Part shown: positions 25,655 to 37,306 of the stretch, in pieces
Layout: every line of letters begins with the position of its first letter
How positions within the stretch are numbered: the stretch's first letter is position 1
NCBI GenBank assembly: GCA_024760905.1
Contig: CM045733.1
Coordinates: 23,216,001 to 23,280,000, forward strand
DNA: 64,000 bases
Reading direction: 5' to 3'
Source of the DNA: Plotosus lineatus
Taxonomy: Eukaryota; Chordata; Actinopteri; Siluriformes; Plotosidae
Notes under the pieces: model-generated
What the model saw: only the letters and a program-made list of their open reading frames with translations
What the model was told of the DNA's origin: nothing
The model's database searches: none
Program-made: the position numbers and the translations under genes

Positions 25655-25992
25655 CATTCATTTATGTTCTGAACCAATTAATCCTAATTAGGGTATGGGG
25701 AGGCTGGTGCCCATCTCAGCCAACTCTGGGCAAGGGTATGGTACACCCTGGACAGCTCCCCAGGCCATCACAAGGCCAATACTAACACACCGATTCACAC
25801 CTAGGGGAGATTTGTAACAGCCAATTAACCTACATGTTTTTGTACTGTGGAAGGAAACTGGAGTACCCAGAGGAAACCCCTGCACGCACAGGGAGAACAT
25901 GTGAATTCCACACAGAAATGCCCGAGATGGGAATCGAACCCAGGACCTTCTTGCTGTGAGGCGGACATGCTAACTACTATGCCACCATTCCG
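25655..25992 (-). mobile_element. SINE C, full length, L2-type tail, in Tc1 fragment
   Basis: On the minus strand: head CGGAATGGTGGCATAGTAGT TAGC, CTCACAGCAAGAAGGTCC and a B-box-like GGGTTCGATTCCC; body with ACATGTAGGTTAATTGGC; tail with GAGCTGTCCAGGGTGTACC and AATTAGGATTAATTGG. The 5' end abuts Tc1 sequence at the same Tc1 position as the copy at 7576. Confidence 0.88.
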
Positions 25993-26146
25993 CCAGCTTC
26001 ACATAAGCGTCTTCTAATCGTAACAGTACTGACAGGTAACTTTAGACCGTTGATCTTCCCGGAGCTGATTGTTGGTGATTGTTGGCTGAGTCCTTGTTCC
26101 AAGTTTGTCAATCCATTTGAACAGTAGTGTTTCACTTTTTTCCATG
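25993..26146 (-). pseudogene. Tc1-like transposase fragment (N-terminal part)
   Basis: The minus strand encodes GLKLPVSTVTIRRRLCEAG, the DNA-binding (helix-turn-helix) part of Tc1-type transposases, preceded by a block that aligns with 7455-7510 (GAAAAAAGTGAAACACTACT versus GAAGAAAGTGAAAAAACACC). It belongs to the same Tc1 family as the element at 7140-8620 and supplies part of what that copy has lost. It is 154 bp, truncated and inactive. Confidence 0.82.
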
Positions 26147-26190
26147 ACTCTGGACGAGGGCAGAGTACACCCTGGACAGCTCGCAAGATT
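26147..26190 (-). mobile_element. L2-type SINE tail scrap
   Basis: CTGGACGAGGGCAGAGTACA followed by CCCTGGACAGCTCGCAAG, directly next to the Tc1 fragment. Confidence 0.65.
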
Positions 26191-26236
26191 GTCGTAGATT
26201 TTTTTTTCCCTTAAATTTCCTTAAAAATAAAAATTG

Positions 26237-26536
26237 TGGAGCTGGTGGGGTAGTGATTAGGTTGCTGGGCTCATGATCATGAGGTCATGTGTTTGATTCC
26301 CTGTTAGACCCCCCACAGAGACTCCTGGGTAAGGTCTTAAGCTCAATTGTACCTCTGTATACCCAGAAGTATAAATGAGTACCAGTAAAAAATACCATGA
26401 AGGTAGCCTGTGATGAACTGTCATCCTGTCCAGGAGGAATTGAACTCCTAGTCACTTCATACTACGGAAACTGGGGGTAAGCACAGGGCTGATGAGCCAC
26501 TAGGCTCAGGTGTAAAAGCTCAACAGATTTACCTTG
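26237..26536 (+). mobile_element. SINE B, full length
   Basis: The head is GGAGCTGGTGGGGTAGTGAT TAGG, then GGCTCATGATCATGAGGTC and a B-box-like GTGTTTGATTCCC. The body has CTCCTGGGTAAGGTCTTAAG and CCAGAAGTATAAATGAGTAC, and the tail is CTCAACAGATTTACCTTG. Confidence 0.82.
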
Positions 26537-27009
26537 TAAATTATTTAACTACTCATTTGAGGTTATGTAACTATGTTAAAGCATACACTGTGGTTGTTTA
26601 CATCACTTTATGAAAGCATTAGTGATATTTTAATTTGCGCATTTTACTTAGGCCATTTTCTAGAACATTTTTCACCAGGCTGGCCTTTTCAATGCTCTCA
26701 CGACAGCTATTATAACTATATCATCCAGCAATCTATACCGTGTGTCTATGTACAGATGTCTGGCACATGAAGCTCTCGGACGTGATAGTATCGACATGTG
26801 TGACAGAGCTGATCAATACAGGTTTTTGTTTTTTTTTTGAAAGCAGAGACTTCATATTTTATTCTACATGCAGACATTCTCCATCCTGAGCTACCTGTGG
26901 CCCAGTCACTTTTAATACCACCCTCAGAGGGAGGCAACCTTTACAGGAAACTTCTTTTTCAATGGCATTGAAAACATTGCAACAGTATGTGTCACTGGTC
27001 TGTTTAAAG

Positions 27010-27625
27010 CAGTGTTTCTCAAATAGTGGGGAGTGCCCCCTTTGGGAGGTGCGGTATGATGCCGGGATGATGCCGGGGAGTGCATATGACCCTGGGGAAC
27101 ATGCTTTTATGGAATAGTTTACAGGAGTTAAGTGTAATTGCACCTCCACTCCACTAGTTGGCAGTGGCGCTCTCATTGTTATCATCATTATATGGTGTCG
27201 CGGTTTTTTTCGCAGAAGCAAGCAATATGAAGTGCAGTAAACCCCTCAAGAAACAATTCTATTTCTAATATTTCTAACAGGAACGAAGAGAAAAGTGGAG
27301 AGAGATGGAGATATTAAGACATAAATAAGTTGAATGAGTTTAAATAAGTCAAATTAGTTTAAATTACGATGTATTTTTAATTTCAGGCACATTAGTGCAC
27401 TTTAAATCTTTTCTATTACAGATTAAAAAAACAATGTTAATGAAGTTTTTCTTTATTGGAAGTTGAACTATATTTCTTTTTTTGTTTGTTTTAATGTTAA
27501 TAAAGATACGGTGTTATGTAGAGGTGTACTAATACTATTTATAGTCGCTCGTGGGGCGGTGGTGGGCATGGAATGTTTTTTTTCTTCCTAGAGGGGACGC
27601 CACAGAAAGTAATTGAGAAGCGCTG
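27010..27625. mobile_element. hAT-like non-autonomous transposon with TSD
   Basis: The ends CAGTGTTTCTCAAATAGT and (reverse complement) CAGCGCTTCTCAATTACT are hAT/Charlie-style TIRs. A perfect 8-bp duplication, GTTTAAAG, lies at 27002-27009 and 27626-27633, the size expected for hAT. There is no transposase frame in its 616 bp. Confidence 0.85.
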
Positions 27626-27633
27626 GTTTAAAG

Positions 27634-30159
27634 CAATAGTTTCAACAGAATATACATTGTTTTAAAAAATACAGTACTACATGCATGTTATCAGCTCAAG
27701 ACAGACTATTGTATTCAAAATGTTAAATATTTAAATCAAACCGTAGTTTGGTCTTCATTAAAAATATGGGAAATACAAATATTTTATTCGACCCTTTCTT
27801 TTATTTTTGTTATATCATGTTGTTAAAGAAATTAATGAATTAATATTTAATAAATCATTATATAATAAATATTTCCCGTCGTTTCTCCTGTTGGGATTAC
27901 ACAATAGAAATTTGCCAAGTGAGGCATTTTTATTGCAGAAATTTAACTGCAGACACTCAATGCCTAACAGCATCACTCCTGTTAACTCTTTGGTAACAAC
28001 AATGGTAACCAAAAGTTGAACATGCTACAGTACTACTGAGCTTTACGGGTACTTTTAAATTGGTTACAGCCGCCTTGCAAGCCAGAGTGTCAAAAGATGT
28101 TACAAACATAGATTTTTTTGTCATGTCAATATTTCATGCTTATAAATATTGAAAAATAGCAATGGGGACAGTGTTGTTTCGAACAGATATCCATCTTGCC
28201 TACAAAAATGATCCGTCTCATAAAGCCTTTCCCTTCCATATCTATTACCTGGTTTGCCAGACAGCGTACATTCAGCAGCACATGATTCTCCAACATTTAT
28301 TGTGCCCACAGCAACATATTCATGTGTCATAGTGTCTGCTATGTCTTGAATTATTGAACGCCTAACAGTAAAAGGTGAAAGGAAACTGGACAGTCTAGAT
28401 TTTTAGTGTTCTCCTGGTTTTCAGTCAGTGTGGGAGACGGACAGCCCTGACTAGCAACACTGAACACTGCTAGACATGCTCAGCTTGTTAGACTTGTCAT
28501 GCACCTCATCTAGTAGAAAACTCATTCGAAAACTGTCTTTAAGCCATTGGCACATGATGAACTTGGACTGATTTGACATTTGGATGACATATTTTTTGTC
28601 CTAGCAGCTAATGCAAATGCACCGATGCCAAATATATTGCCTTTGCCTTTTCTTTGGAACCTACCAGTGAGACCAAGAGTGGGCTCTTTACATTTGTGTA
28701 GCACAGGATCTCTCTTATGACAGCCCAGGCAAATACTGCCCTCAAGATTTTACTACAGCAGTATTGCATAACACCAGCACCAGGTTCTAGAGTTATTTAA
28801 ATTGACATTATCCTTATCAGCATCTACCATTATACAGAATTTGACACATACCCTTTCCTGTTGGCCAACAAAGTGAGGTTTACTGAAAATAAGTACTAGC
28901 CACAAGTCAACAGTTCCTACATATCTAACCCAGAGAAAACACAACAGTTTGCCTGCTGCATAGAAGATGCACTAGCAAACACACACAAGATAACAGTAAC
29001 ATAGAAGTTCAATTGACCCACCTCCCTGATGCCATTTTATGACTCTACTGTCACTGTTTTTGGAAAGATGGAGAGCTGAAATGCTGACTGATATGAGGCC
29101 AACTGAGAGGTAATGACTAAAGCATACACAGAAAGTTTTGCTGGCATACAATAACAATTCCAGAATCAGCAAATTAGATCTCTTGAGAGCTGCAAGAAGC
29201 AAAGCCCAACTGACTGACTGTTGATGCACTAACAATTACTGAGTGAAGTTTTGCAACTGCATACAGAATGCCACAGAGAGGCATGAGGGCATTAAGAAAG
29301 CCATGGCCAGCAGCCAACCAGAGCACCACTCTGAAGTTCAAGATGAGTAAAATCATCACTGACCAAATCCAGCAAATGCAATCCTGGGAAAAAGCTCTAT
29401 CCTTCAGTTGTGTAGTAAAGTAACGTAGTATCTAGTTAGCAGAGCTTTCATAAATGGTTTTGCCAATCTTCCAATCTTGGAGAAGATCACACTGAATTGA
29501 CTGCCACCAAATGATCAGGTCAGCAAAGCAAGACAGCCCAGCTACTTTCATATATTCACAAACCCCAGCATATAAGAACACACAGAATTACATGTAGGCC
29601 ACCAAGGAGACTAGACAGAAAGTGAGGGCAGTGTCATGTGGAGCACCCATCATTCATATGCAAAAGCCACAAAGACTGTCACTACGAAGTAGATCTTATT
29701 AGCTACCCTAGGAAATGCTTCACTAGCTACTTATTCAGCGTGTTACTCAATTTTCCAAAGATGTCACCTTCATAGCCATAAATATTTAATGGTTGTGGTT
29801 TTCTTTTACAATCATAGAATGCATCTTTTGGTGCCACCTCACAGTGCTGTGATTAATACACAGGTGTGCAAAGGTCATCCACTCTATTGAACTTTTACTC
29901 GGTACCAAATCCATGCACCAGGTTGTACAGTATTATTCATGATTGATTCACAATTAATGTTGAGTTGTTCGTCTGAAAATGTAAAAGGTAGCAGTATAGC
30001 ATGCAAATAGACACATCTTACCACTTCTTGCTATATTATTTTGACAAGAGCCCACCTCCTTTCTTTCAGACTAAGTTTCTACTACTTTGTTTCCAAACAT
30101 CTCGTGCACCCACTGCCTAACTATGTACAATTCTAAATTATCTGAAACTTTATTATTAT
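27634..30159. other. no recognisable feature (2.5 kb)
   Basis: AT-rich sequence. Several short minus-strand frames lie between 28121 and 29359, but I recognise no domain in them. This is the longest repeat-poor stretch I see and looks like ordinary intron or intergenic DNA. Confidence 0.45.
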
Positions 30160-30163
30160 TCAT

Positions 30164-30342
30164 TCATTTCATTTACAGCATTTGGAGGACGCTCTTATCC
30201 AGCGCTACTTACAATTATCATTTTTGATACAGCTGACAGCAATTGAAGGTTAAGGGCCTTGCTCAAGGGCCCAACAGTGGTGAACCACTGACGTTCAGAT
30301 TAATAACCCATCGCATCAACCACTAAGCCACCAATTCCCCAC
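30164..30342 (-). mobile_element. SINE E (dispersed teleost repeat)
   Basis: On the plus strand: CAGCATTTGGAGGACGCTCT TATCC, then GGGCCTTGCTCAAGGGCCC, and a tRNA-like head in reverse (AACCACTAAGCCACCAATTC). Related copies are at 33915, 61795 and, partly, 43103. Confidence 0.72.
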
Positions 30343-30367
30343 TTATTATTATCGATGTTTTATTATT

Positions 30368-30777
30368 GGCAGCACGGTGGCGTAGTGGTTAGCACGTCCG
30401 CCTCACAGCAAGAAGGCCCGGGTTCGATTCCTGGCCTGGGCGTTTCTGTGTGGAGTTTGCATGTTCTCCCCGTGCTTGTGCGGGTTTCCTCCGGGTGCTC
30501 CGGTTTCCCCATAATCCAAAGACGTGCACTGTAGGTTAATTGGCCGTTCTAAATTGACCGTAGTTTCTCTCCTGCAGCGGCACTGGAACCCAGTCGTATC
30601 GGCACTTGCCTTTCCATTGGATCCTTCCGGTGGCGCCGAGACAGGGGGGGACTTGCTGCTTGGGTAACAGCCTGTCCCTCATTACTCCCTACCCAGGCTC
30701 TGTGCACTGGGGAGTATCACCAGTCGGGATACTGGCCAGAGCGCAGCCATAGTCCTTCGGGACTGACGGAGGCCTAC
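30368..30777 (+). mobile_element. SINE C head with a third kind of tail, with TSD
   Basis: A well-kept tRNA-like head (CACGGTGGCGTAGTGGTTAG, CGCCTCACAGCAAGAAGGC, GGGTTCGATTCC) and SINE C body run to TTCTAAATTGACCGTAG. About 220 bp of different sequence follow (CTGCAGCGGCACTGGAACCC ... CCTTCGGGACTGACGGAGGC). A perfect 11-bp duplication, GTTTTATTATT, lies at 30357-30367 and 30778-30788, so head plus tail moved as one unit of 410 bp. Confidence 0.88.
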
Positions 30778-30788
30778 GTTTTATTATT

Positions 30789-31892
30789 ACTAATATCATT
30801 ATTAATACTATTGTTAATTACCTAGTTACTGAGGTAACAGGGATGGCTGCTATGTTCTTGTAGCTATGCTATGTTCAGTATAAGGCATAAGGTCAGTGCA
30901 TGGTTTAACTGGTGACTTGTGGAGATTTATCCATATAATTCTTAGTTAATCATGCAAATTTTAAGAGATATTTCTCAGAGTACATTGAAAGGTGCTAGTA
31001 GATATTGTGGTTATGGTCTTTGCAATAGTGACAGTTTGATATTTATACTAATTACATGCAAGGAGTGGGCTTGTTGACCTTTCCAAAGCCAAATACCAAT
31101 AGTAATAAATATGAAAAACGTGTGAAAGCATGTAGTCGCAAAGGTTTCACTGTGGATTAGTTGTAAAAATTGTATTTATATTTGCCCTAAACACTTTGTT
31201 GGAGGAAACCGCTGAACATCCTTTTCCCGTGCCAGCAAATTACACAACCTACGAGGTTTTAAAAAATGCACAGTGCTTAAGCCTTGACTTGATGTGATGA
31301 GCCTTTTATGTTTTAATGAATTCAATGATAGTTTCAATATTAAAACAAAGCTAATGTTGGTGGGATTTCAATACTGAAACATATGTATTGCATAATACAT
31401 GGTATCTTACATGCATACAGCTGAAGTGTTGTTTTCAGTGACTGGCAATCCACACTTCAGCCACTATTTCAGCTGACACACTGAACGCCAAAAGATCTCA
31501 GTGTAGGCAAATGAAACCCCCAAAACATCTTAATGTGTAAGCTTCACCTTAAAAAGTGTCCTCTCATTTGCCACTGTAACACACAAGAGTACTGATGGAT
31601 CACCTAATGTTGTCTGTTTGTTTGTTTTCACTGCTATTGCGAACAGTACTAGAGAATTATCACCACTCTTTGGTCTGGAGTTCTCTGCCTTCTCTTACGG
31701 AATAAGTCAGACAGACGGTGTACTCAGTCTCCAACCTGTCTAAAGAAGAAAATTCACAAAAGTAGGATTATTAACTATCCAGATAAAATAAAAACCATGC
31801 ATCAGAAACTTCAGCACAGTTTCACCTGAAGTCCATTTATCTGTGTTAAAACTGCAGCGGTAATTAAATTATTTTAGTGGAAGAATTAATAT
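30789..31892. other. no recognisable feature
   Basis: AT-rich sequence without a coding signal or a classified repeat. Confidence 0.45.
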
Positions 31893-32226
31893 CACTGTGG
31901 CAGTGGTGGCCTTGTCATGAGGTGCTGAATTACTGATCCCAAGGTTGAGAGTTCAAGCCCCACTGTCAACAGTGTTACTGCTGTTCCCCCAGTGCAGCTA
32001 ACTGGGTTATCAAAAGCCAGCCACGTCTCTCACTGTCTGATGTCAGAGGCTGTAAAAGAACCATCGCTGACTTTCATCAAGAGTGGGCTACATAGCTGTC
32101 AGCATTTTTATGGCCTGGAGAGCTGTACAGGGTGTACCCTGCCCTTTCCCAGAGTTGGCTGAGATGGGCACCAGCCTCCTTGTGACCCTAATTAGGCTTA
32201 AACGGTTCAGAAAATGAATGAATGAT
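31893..32226 (+). mobile_element. SINE A, L2-type tail
   Basis: The head (GTGGCAGTGGTGGCCTTG) has a short internal deletion before ATGAGGTGCTG. The body is present, and the tail has GAGCTGTACAGGGTGTACCC and AATTAGGCTTAAACGGTTCA with a GAATGAATGATG end. Confidence 0.88.
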
Positions 32227-32851
32227 GACCAGCACTGGAAAGTCATCTTCATAGCTCATGAGTGTGGGGCAGAAGCAAGTGGTTTCCAAGATGAAAACCT
32301 CAACTCCTGTGTCAATACTAGCTGGTTTTGTTTTTCACCTAAAGTTTGACTGACCCTGGCCATTTGTGTGTGTCTGTCATGTGATACAAAACTCCAGTCA
32401 TTGTGAACCAAGTGCGTAACATATGCGTACTATTATCTGACTGTTCAATTTATTGCAAAATACCACCAATGTGTTCCAGAGGATACACAGTGAATGTTAG
32501 CATTACTTATCATTTCCAAGAGTACTGCCTTTAATTAGTTTCACCACTGACCTCACTAAGCTACTACAAATTCATTTTATTACTTATAATAAAATATCCT
32601 TTTGGTGGCCCTTCTAAATGGACTAAGAGCTATGGTACGTTTATTCACTGTTCATGATGTTCTAAGCTCTGAATGCAGTTCTTAATTTATCTCTCTACAT
32701 GCTCATTGCACCTGTTTCTGGGTCAGCTTGGTTTCTGCCATCCATCTCGTCATCTACCCTAAAATAAATAGCAATGCCATTTTCTTTATAGTCGTATCCT
32801 ATCTCCACAAAGCACCTTGGTCAGTGGAATTACCTAGGCTTCGTTAGATTT

Positions 32852-32966
32852 AAAAAAAAAAAAAAAAAAAAAAAAAGATACAGTTGATGTGACCAATTTT
32901 TTTCAGGAATGAATGCCTGAACCTTAAGACCTCAGCAGATGTTTCAGTAGGACCAGGCGTACACTT

Positions 32967-32997
<31 letters not shown>
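32852..32997. repeat. poly(A) and poly(T) tracts facing each other
   Basis: A run of 25 A (32852-32876) and a run of about 30 T (32968-32997) lie 91 bp apart and could pair. No retroelement body was recognised beside either. Confidence 0.85.
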
Positions 32998-33351
32998 CAT
33001 TCTGTCAGGTCACAGTAGCTTGCATGAATCTGAGGTTAAATGACTCCCTTCACCTGGATGCTACAGGATGAAAACCTGCTTGACTGGAGTTTAGTTTGGG
33101 TTGACTTGAATACTTGAGGTACATTCAGAGTTACACGTCTATGCAGCAGTTGTGGTAACACGCTGTGAGGGCTCAAGAGTTGCGTACACTTAGTGTATGC
33201 TATCCATGGCACACATCAGCTGTCAACTAAGCAGAGGTTGCAACTTAATAAACTCTATCAACCGCAGAAAAATATCTGTGGAAACAACTCATGTGCAGGC
33301 AAAACTATGATAGCCATAATACCCTTTGTTTATTTGATAAGGGTTATACTG

Positions 33352-33830
33352 CATTACGGGGATCCCACTACATTCCATGGATAATTGGGCCCAAGAGCCC
33401 CCTGCGACCTCCTAATTCCACGAAGTAGGATCACCAAACCCCCCCCCCCCGGACTGATGTATACGTATATGTATATGTGTATAATATCAATAAATACATA
33501 TTCAATGCTATAAATGCTTACAATAACAATTAAACATAACAAATAATGCATAAGATGTAAATAAAATATAAATACACACACACACATACAGATGCAGTCA
33601 GATGCGCACCTCACAAAAATGTAAGTAGTTTTGATGGGAGGTTTTGGTTTGCTTTTTGTTTTTGTTTGTGTTTTTTTTGTTGTTGTTTTTTTGCATAATT
33701 GGCCTTGTTTTTGTGGCATTTTCCTTAACTTTTCCCCTTATTCTTCCTTAATTTTCTTATTTTTTAATTCGATGAATATTAAAAAAAACGAGATGCACTG
33801 AAGCCGCATGAATTGAAGAGCGAAGTTGTA
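33352..33830. mobile_element. MITE with CGGGGATCCC terminus (CAGGGATCCC family)
   Basis: This is the reverse orientation of the copy at 15153. Shared blocks are TCCACGAAGTAGGATC, GCGCACCTCACAAAAATGTA, TTGGCCTTGTTTTTGTGGCA and GCACTGAAGCCGCATGAATT. It carries a C run at 33438-33450. The far terminus is truncated at GAGCGAAG. Confidence 0.65.
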
Positions 33831-33914
33831 ATTGTAATACTTCCTGTAATTGTGTTTTTTTTTTTTTCCTTTCTTTTTAAGACTTGATCCAAATATTGTA
33901 TTGCCTCTAATTTA

Positions 33915-34116
33915 CATTTTCATTTATGGAATCTGGCAGACACCCTGAGCCAGAGTGACTTACATTTAATCACAGTTATATAACTGAGCAGTTGAGAGTG
34001 AAAAGCCTTGTTCAAGGGGCCATCAGTGGCAGATTGGGGGGAACCAGGGCATAACCTCCCTGATCTTTTGATTAGTAACCCAAAGCCTTGAACACCTGAG
34101 CCACTACTGCCCTGAA
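33915..34116 (-). mobile_element. SINE E
   Basis: On the plus strand: GGAATCTGGCAGACACCCTG, AGCCAGAGTGACTTACATTT, AAAAGCCTTGTTCAAGGGGC, ending with the reversed head GAGCCACTACTGCCCTG. Confidence 0.7.
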
Positions 34117-34544
34117 AAGCAATTTGACAGTACATGCTACACAGGCTCAAATGATTAAGCATATAGGATTTGAAAAAATAAGCCTACACAAACTAACCAT
34201 TTTTTAAAATACCACTGGCTCAAACATAAATCAAGCACGTCCCTAAATGCTTCAGAAGACTTCATCTTACCACCATAAATGTAACAAATGCAAGAAATAA
34301 ACATCAAACAAGGGAATCATTGGCTATGTAGCTTTTAAAATTAAAGTCTTGCCCTGGTGCTGTCTGATTTCCAGTGGGTCAGATTCCATGATATGAATGA
34401 CTGACAATACTATGAACCTATTCAGAGATTCAATGGGAGAGATCAAACAGAAAAAAGACATTATCTCTGGACCCAGTTTACTCCATGAAGAGGGAATTTG
34501 GACCTCAAGTACACTTGCTCATTCTCTTTTACCCTTTTTTTCAG

Positions 34545-34737
34545 TAAATGCCATGCACACCCTGGCTAACAGCTGCTGTCCAAATAGAGGTTTCTCAGCC
34601 TCCTGAACGCCCCCTCTCTTCAGCGCAGAGGATGCTGGGAATGTGCCGTGGCCGCAGGAAGTTCCTGGCTGCCTCCCTTGTCCTGCTCTTTATTCCAGCC
34701 CTCGCATGGCTCTACCTGTCTGCGTCCAACTTCACAG
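34545..34737 (+). CDS. large1: large1 first coding exon (signal anchor)
   Basis: LARGE1 is a Golgi type II glycosyltransferase that alternately adds xylose and glucuronate to alpha-dystroglycan (matriglycan). Translation starts best at ATG 34632: residues [10 protein letters not shown] form a short basic cytoplasmic tail, and residues 11-30 ([10 protein letters not shown] onward) form the membrane anchor. I recognise this N-terminus as that of vertebrate LARGE1; fish large2 begins differently. The coding part is 106 nt (35 codons plus one base) and ends at a good donor, ACAG/GTAGG. Two acceptors fit: TTTTTTCAG ending at 34544, and CTCTCTTCAG ending at 34623, which lies only 8 nt before the ATG. 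The first would include an in-frame upstream ATG at 34548. An N-F-T glycosylation sequon lies at residues 33-35. The catalytic domains are not in this window. Confidence 0.87.
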
Positions 34738-35758
34738 GTAGGAATTCTGTGTTGATTCACAAGTAAATATATTGTATGTATTGTATCTTGTATCTGGTTT
34801 TCTCTGTTCATCTCACAAGTTGCAACTTAATATTTTATTTCTGTCTCACTATAATGTATATTATGTTATGATTAATAAAAATAGTGCACTAAAGCCCAGT
34901 TATTAAGTCCATTGAATGAACATGTACATTTTTTTGACAACTTGAAGGATACAGTTCATATCCATGTAAATATGCTTATAATACTTAGACATATCTAATG
35001 CATGGTAATGCTAATAAACAAAGAGCAGGCAGTCAACTTAATTAACCTTACAAATCTCGAAATTCTTCTTACAAAAATGTGAAAAAAAACTTGGGTGGAA
35101 AATAACCAAATAAATTAACAACAATTTATAACCTGATCAAAAGCCAATGGTTTGATCTGCACTAATCAAGTACCAACCAAACGAAATTACAATACTTAGC
35201 AAGAAAGCTAACATAATGTATTATTCTTGCAACCGTTTATCTCTCTAACTGCTCACCAACAAGTAAAGGTCAGTCTGTGATTAACTTGACACAGAAAAGC
35301 CCACCAGTGGACTCCACTACAATTTCTTATCTCAGTCCTTGTATGCTTTCTCTCTTCAAAGTCCACTCCAAAGATACTGCTGCTGTTGACATGTGTGAAT
35401 TTCTATTTTATATAAGCATATCAATCAATCAATCTGTGTGCCGTGCCAGAATTCTGGTGTCGGCGGCAGCCATAACAGCTTGTTATGGCTGTATACGAAG
35501 GGCAAAAAGTCCGCAGTAGAGGTCCAAAGTTCTTTCTGCAGGGTGTTTTTATTGAGACATCATCTCTAGCTAGCTGGCCGTTGACTCGAAAGAGTTCATT
35601 TGCTATTTGATAGGTCTTGTTTTTATTCCTACTGAGTTGCTATCCACCCTCCTCACCAAATTTGAAACTTGGTGGGGGAGCCGGTTTAGTCGCTGACCAC
35701 TCCACCATGCAACAGATTGTACTGGCTTACATGTTACCATTAGCAGGGCAAAACCTGA
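34738..35758. other. intron sequence, no recognisable feature
   Basis: AT-rich start of the large1 intron. Short frames only. Confidence 0.5.
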
Positions 35759-35762
35759 CATA

Positions 35763-35893
<131 letters not shown>

Positions 35894-35907
35894 TTTTTAA
35901 ATAAAAG

Positions 35908-36612
35908 ATACTGTATTTGACATAATAAGTGCCCTGCTCCAATACCCCCCCCCCATGTTTTTTATCTTACGTCTAATAACCGCCCTTCTGTACTGGGAGC
36001 AAAATGGTAGATCAAACTTACTAATTTTATTCGATAAGTCGTTCACTACCTGTAAAACTGAATTTACATGATATTTCAAGACCCCTTGTCACTGGGGAAT
36101 GTCTATAATGTTCATCAGTAACAACACATTTGATTGTTCCGCCGTGCTTTAAACACAGGAAAATATTTAGCTGTGTTCTCTTGGTAAATGCCCAACAACC
36201 GATGAACCATTAGAAACTGCTACATCAAAACTATGGGATGCTCTGAATGAATGGAGCGATGAGCCAGATATGGACCTATCAGAAAGTGATGACGAGTATA
36301 GTGATCCTGCTCACTAACTTCATGAATTTAAAAACTTTCCTGGCCATGTGCTTTTGTTTATGTTCATGTTGATTGGTTCAACTTGTCAGGTGCTAAAGTT
36401 GACATTCGTGTTAATTGGCTCATTTTACTTGGGGAAAAAGTTTAAAGAAAATGTTTAAAGGAACAGCACCGGGAGGGAAAAAGGGAAGGAAAAATCTTTT
36501 TTTTAATTTATGCGGTTTTCTGTTTATTTTCAGCTTTCATGGAAGTAGTTTGGTTGATACCACAAAATGAATGACACAAACAGCAGTAAAACTCTTTTAT
36601 TGTTCTGTTATT
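35908..36612. mobile_element. pogo-like remnant, second copy
   Basis: The left end ATACTGTATTTGACATAATA AG matches the family at 10962. The interior keeps a cleaner acidic transposase C-terminus: ...ALNEWSDEP then DMDLSESDDEYSDPAH followed by a stop (about 36218-36315). The right TIR is missing and the copy runs into TA-rich sequence near 36612. Confidence 0.62.
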
Positions 36613-36669
36613 ATATATATTTTCCACCTCGACCATCTTCTATATATTATATATATATTATATGTATAT

Positions 36670-37012
36670 CTTCTTTTCTTTTCGGCTTTTCCCTTTTTTA
36701 GAGGTCGCCACAGCGAATCATCTGATTCGCACATTTGATTTGGCATAGGTTTTTACGTTGATTGCCCTTCCTGACACAATCCTTTAGCAAGGGGCAGAAA
36801 CACGCTGATGGCTTAGCAGCCTACTCTTTACGAAAGTCAGCAAAGGTTCTTTTACATACCTCTCACCATAGATAGTGAGAGACATGGCTGGCCACTGATA
36901 ACCCAGTTAGCTGCAATGGGGGGACAGTGACAACCTTGCGGGGCGTGGCACTCCAACCCCCAACCCTAAGATCAGCTATCCAGTGCCCTATACCACTAGG
37001 CCACCACTGCCC
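36670..37012 (-). mobile_element. full-length SINE A, RTE-type tail
   Basis: On the plus strand the copy starts with the reversed RTE-type end (CTTCTTTTCTTTTCGGC, GAGGTCGCCACAGCGAATCA) and ends with the reversed head (CCACTAGGCCACCACTGCCC). It is flanked by TA repeats. Confidence 0.9.
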
Positions 37013-37047
37013 ATATATATATATATGGTATATATATATATATATAT

Positions 37048-37108
<61 letters not shown>
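37013..37108. repeat. TA-rich array with GGTA interruptions
   Basis: TA arrays with two ATGGTATA interruptions lie between the SINE A head and the palindrome. Confidence 0.93.
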
Positions 37109-37110
<2 letters not shown>

Positions 37111-37165
37111 ATGGTTTGCTGTGGTGTCCCCTGAAGGGAACAGCCGAAAGGAAAAGAAGAAGATG

Positions 37166-37245
<80 letters not shown>

Positions 37246-37306
37246 TAAGCATCTTCTTCTTTTCCTTTCGGCTGTTCCCTTCAGGGGACACCACAGCAAA
37301 CCATCC
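37109..37306. repeat. 198-bp palindrome of RTE 3' ends around (TA)n
   Basis: The left arm from 37109 (GGATGGTTTGCTGTGGTGTC ... GAAGATGCTTATATA) is the exact reverse complement of the right arm ending at 37306 (... GACACCACAGCAAACCATCC) over 66 bp. Between them lies a TA array with one CAC interruption. The right arm continues into a minus-strand RTE copy, while the left arm is only the RTE 3' end. Confidence 0.93.

Noticed and set aside
28121..29359. A degenerate minus-strand gene suggested by several adjacent short frames
   Set aside because: The frames share no phase, show no domain motif and have no convincing splice sites.
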